From Russula earlei (lineage: Eukaryota > Basidiomycota > Agaricomycetes > Russulales > Russulaceae): a stretch of DNA of 64,000 bases. The position numbers and the translations under genes were made by a program. This document shows positions 63,563 through 64,000 of this stretch, one piece after another. The DNA lies in NCBI GenBank assembly GCA_025769875.1, contig JAGFNK010000049.1, positions 118,010 to 182,009 on the forward strand, written 5' to 3'. A model generated the notes under the pieces. That model was not told where the DNA came from and did not search any database. It saw nothing but the letters and a program-made list of their open reading frames with translations. Numbering within the stretch: position 1 is the first letter of the stretch; each line of letters begins with the position of its first letter.

Positions 63563-63959
63563 TGTTAGACAGAACTTTAGTATATGCGCTTATGGCAATA
63601 GGGTTACGCATACTATGCTATCTATCACAAGATGCAGCCTTATGCTGCGTCTAGAACGTTTCCACATCACGCGTCACTTAATGCGTGATATAGTGGACAC
63701 CTGTAGTCACCTCTTTTGGACTTAGGAACAGCCCTGGGTCATAGAGGTATTAAGGTGGGTTGCTTGGCCTGTTAGCTGCGCTCTATGCTGCGCAACAGGT
63801 TATGGGCCCTGCAAGCCATGCGCCTTCATCGGCTGCAACGATGGCGAAGCATCCCTGAAGCCTGCATGCTGCGGCGAGCTAGTCTACCCTATGGGGAGAC
63901 TATGTTGGCTTGTTTGAATACAAAACTCTTACTGACGACCTCTAAGCCCTTTTCTAACA
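63563..63959 (+). mobile_element. Putative 5' LTR of a retrotransposon
   Basis: A 397-bp segment runs from TGTTAGACAG to TTTTCTAACA, so its ends are the inverted hexamers TGTTAG/CTAACA with canonical TG..CA. It is rich in small hairpins, such as ATCACGC..GCGTGAT at about 63665-63692, and is followed within a few bases by an open frame. The second LTR would lie outside the window. I see no standard primer-binding site, so the call is tentative. Confidence 0.45.
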
Positions 63960-63965
63960 GCTACT

Positions 63966-64000
63966 ATGTCGTTGTCTCAACCCTCTGCCCCTGTTGTCCC
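63966..64000 (+). CDS. Partial ORF running off the window (possible gag start)
   Basis: ATG at 63966 opens MSLSQPSAPVV, cut by the window edge. A Ser/Pro-rich start directly after a putative LTR would fit a Gag polyprotein, but 11 residues prove nothing. Confidence 0.25.
   Translation, partial: MSLSQPSAPVV

Overview
This window is nuclear DNA from a filamentous fungus, most likely a basidiomycete (Agaricomycetes). Genes lie close together on both strands. Most are cut by many short GT-AG introns of about 45-75 bp with CTNAC-type branch points. Several protein families point the same way: a homeodomain factor with WFQNRRAKEKK, a Mei2-like RNA-binding protein, HbrB/Bit61, a spore-type phospholipase D and HNH-domain proteins. 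There is no bacterial-style operon structure. All gene models were joined by eye from splice signals and protein motifs, so exon ends away from the stated motifs are provisional.

Layout. 0.5-8.3 kb: SAC3 mRNA-export factor (minus), divergent from a cytochrome b561-type membrane protein (plus), then a BSD-domain protein (plus). 8.3-11.6 kb: a long stretch with no recognisable gene. 11.6-24.4 kb: homeodomain factor (minus), Wee1 kinase (minus), a GT49/LARGE-like membrane protein (plus) and the replicative helicase subunit MCM2 (plus). 25.2-30.7 kb: an MFS transporter and a Mei2-like RNA-binding protein (both minus). 32.7-40.5 kb: UPF2 (nonsense-mediated decay) followed by PRP6 (U4/U6.U5 snRNP), both plus. 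41.3-49.8 kb: a compact block with a RING/TRAF-type protein (minus) divergent from a FIT/SCS3-like lipid-droplet protein (plus), then a Cdc1/Ted1-type metallophosphatase and HbrB/Bit61 (TORC2) on minus, with HbrB divergent from the mitochondrial t6A enzyme QRI7 (plus). 50.1-54.0 kb: a large disordered protein of unknown function and the small complex I subunit NUO-9.5, with a perfect 74-bp inverted repeat between them.

54-59.6 kb is an accessory-looking block. It has an HNH-domain protein, a non-autonomous hAT-like transposon with 8-bp target duplications, a decayed relative of that element, a fragment resembling the HNH gene, and a second protein of unknown family. 59.6-63.4 kb encodes phospholipase D. 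The window ends in what looks like a 5' LTR and the first codons of an element running off the edge.

The conserved genes are housekeeping functions (mRNA export, splicing, RNA decay, replication, cell cycle, TORC2, tRNA modification, lipid storage) and show no shared pathway. The most unusual things seen are the 74-bp perfect hairpin, the hAT-like element, the likely LTR, a His-to-Arg change at a metal-ligand position of the Cdc1/Ted1-like enzyme, two GC-AG introns with the same GCGAGT donor, and several single-base reading-frame breaks in otherwise conserved genes.
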